This document shows, one piece after another, positions 5,135 through 5,803 of a stretch of 5,803 bases of DNA. Both the position numbers and the translations under genes were made by a program. Each line of letters opens with the position of its first letter. Position 1 is the first letter of the stretch. Location: the NCBI GenBank assembly GCA_005776545.1, contig SXOY01000358.1, positions 1-5,803 of the forward strand, read 5' to 3'. Origin of the DNA: Planctomycetia bacterium (lineage in GTDB: Bacteria > Planctomycetota > Phycisphaerae > Phycisphaerales > UBA1924). The notes beneath the pieces were generated by a model. The model searched no databases, was not told where the DNA came from, and saw only the letters and a program-made list of their open reading frames with translations.

Positions 5135-5542
5135 ATGGCGAATAGACCGGGAATAAACACGCTGCGACGCGCTAGGTTTTTTGCGGTAGTGGCCTTGCCG
5201 CTTGTCTTTGGTCTAATGGCATTCCTGTATATCCGCTTCTCTGGTCACGCTATCATGGATAATAGGGGGCAGCCTTCACTTCCACGAATACTTGTGGTTG
5301 GTTTATCCCCTCTTGTTCCGTTCTCGGCAATCGTGTTAAGTCTTTGGCTCCAGCAAAGTGCAGTTCTTCGACGGCGGAGTGCCGCATCGGCCAAGGGTTT
5401 TACGCTTTGTTCAAAATGCGAGTATCCCATTGATCTCCGCAACGCAGAAGTCGAACCAGTGACGTGTCCTGAATGTGGTTGCTGCTTGACCGCTGCTGAG
5501 CACGCAGCGATCGAAACAGACTGGCGGATCTGGAAATACTGA
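5135..5542 (+). CDS. Two-helix membrane protein with C-terminal zinc ribbon
   Basis: This 135-residue protein has unknown function. Two transmembrane helices (about 15-33, FFAVVALPLVFGLMAFLYI, and 52-72, ILVVGLSPLVPFSAIVLSLWL) are followed by the basic segment LRRRSAASAK, which places the C-terminus in the cytoplasm. There CSKC (92-95) and CPECG (111-115) form a zinc ribbon, with the extra pair Cys116-Cys117. A membrane segment plus a CxxC...CPECG ribbon, often with an xYDLR sequence between (here EYPIDLR), is a frequent planctomycete arrangement of unknown role. A GTG at 5126 directly abuts the previous stop and would add three residues; I prefer ATG 5135. Either way the gene is likely translationally coupled to its neighbour, and a strong terminator follows 43 nt downstream. 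Confidence 0.75.
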   Translation: MANRPGINTLRRARFFAVVALPLVFGLMAFLYIRFSGHAIMDNRGQPSLPRILVVGLSPLVPFSAIVLSLWLQQSAVLRRRSAASAKGFTLCSKCEYPIDLRNAEVEPVTCPECGCCLTAAEHAAIETDWRIWKY

Positions 5543-5585
5543 CGCTCTAATTCACACTGACTCGCCTCCTATTTCGCGTAGCACA

Positions 5586-5613
5586 AGACCCCGACACCAG
5601 TCGGGGTCTTTTT
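5586..5613 (+). terminator. Strong intrinsic terminator
   Basis: AGACCCCGAC (5586-5595) and GTCGGGGTCT (5600-5609) form a perfect GC-rich 10-bp stem with the 4-nt loop ACCA, followed by TTTTTCTTT. It ends the two-gene membrane-protein unit. Confidence 0.92.
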
Positions 5614-5627
5614 CTTTCTGCCTTCCC

Positions 5628-5666
5628 CTAGTGCCTAGTGCCCAGTGCCCAGTGCCCAGTGCCTAG
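5628..5666. repeat. Heptanucleotide tandem repeat, locus 2
   Basis: Five full 7-nt units run CTAGTGC, CTAGTGC, CCAGTGC, CCAGTGC, CCAGTGC and then a partial CTAG, where the insertion-sequence end begins. The unit is the same as at 3448-3475, with a T-to-C variant in three copies. Like locus 1 it is non-coding and close to an intrinsic terminator. Confidence 0.85.
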
Positions 5667-5726
5667 AAGCTGTTTCAAAACCACAATTTGATAGTTTGAG
5701 AAGCGGTTGACGATGAAAAGGTCGGC

Positions 5727-5733
5727 AAGGAGG
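5727..5733 (+). promoter_or_regulatory. Ribosome binding site of the transposase
   Basis: AAGGAGG stands 6 nt before ATG 5740 and decides this start over the in-frame ATG at 5713. It is the strongest Shine-Dalgarno sequence in the window, unlike the host-type genes, which mostly lack one. Confidence 0.8.
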
Positions 5734-5739
5734 CCGATC

Positions 5740-5803
5740 ATGAGCCGGGAATTGGTTCGCCTGACAGATGCGCAGTGGACGAAAATTCGACCCCATCTTC
5801 CTA
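5740..5803 (+). CDS. IS5-family transposase, N-terminal fragment
   Basis: The 21 visible residues, beginning MSRELVRLTDAQWTKIRPHL and cut off by the window end, carry the LTDAQWxxIxPxLP opening typical of the N-terminal domain (DUF4096-like) of IS5-family transposases. The catalytic DDE residues are beyond the window, so intactness cannot be judged. Many relatives make the full enzyme from two overlapping frames, which also cannot be tested here. Confidence 0.85.
   Translation, partial: MSRELVRLTDAQWTKIRPHLP

Larger units (their letters stand above)
5667..5803 (+). mobile_element. Left end of an IS5-family insertion sequence, truncated by window end
   Basis: AAGCTGTTTCAAAACC at about 5667-5682 resembles the terminal repeat of IS5-family elements of the IS427/IS1031 kind, many of which carry a CTGTTTCAAAA-type end. 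The transposase gene starts about 70 nt further in, as expected for such compact elements. CTAG (5663-5666), directly outside, would be a suitable target because related elements favour short T/A-containing targets. The right end is off the window, so the exact boundary and the duplicated target are inferred. Confidence 0.65.

Overview
The window most likely comes from a planctomycete, probably of the Phycisphaerae type. This is inferred from an exported protein with a planctomycete-style PEP-CTERM tail (VPSPGAASL, hydrophobic stretch, RRRRR), a two-helix membrane protein ending in a CxxC...CPECG zinc ribbon, frequent GTG/TTG starts with weak or absent Shine-Dalgarno sequences, and heptanucleotide repeats between genes. 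No rRNA or universal marker is present, so the assignment is not secure.

Layout. Positions 1-985 hold a 5'-truncated low-specificity L-threonine aldolase (+). It converges on a complete glucose-6-phosphate isomerase (-), with only 2 nt between the stop codons. Upstream of pgi on the same strand is a probable small gene (2500-2712). A divergent gene (2754-3416, +) encodes a secreted PEP-CTERM-like protein. Positions 3417-3736 are non-coding and hold a heptamer array, an intrinsic terminator, two DnaA-box-like sites and the mraZ control region. mraZ (3737-4207) encodes the dcw-cluster transcriptional regulator. Its promoter appears to carry two TGGGG MraZ boxes, spaced 10 bp, exactly between the -35 and -10 hexamers, with the TTG start almost at the predicted transcription start. 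mraZ is not followed by rsmH, its usual partner. Instead there is about 290 nt of hairpin-rich sequence ending in a very long inverted repeat with a T tract.

Positions 4499-5542 hold two tightly linked membrane-protein genes of unknown function with codon use unlike the housekeeping genes, followed by a strong terminator (5586-5613). A second heptamer array follows (5628-5666). The left end of an IS5-like insertion sequence abuts a CTAG of that array, and its transposase runs off the window.

The housekeeping genes (ltaE, pgi) are ordinary. The parts worth a second look are the mraZ promoter architecture, the structured region after mraZ, the break in mraZ-rsmH linkage, and the heptamer arrays. 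I found no clear defence system, CRISPR array or other large novel system.
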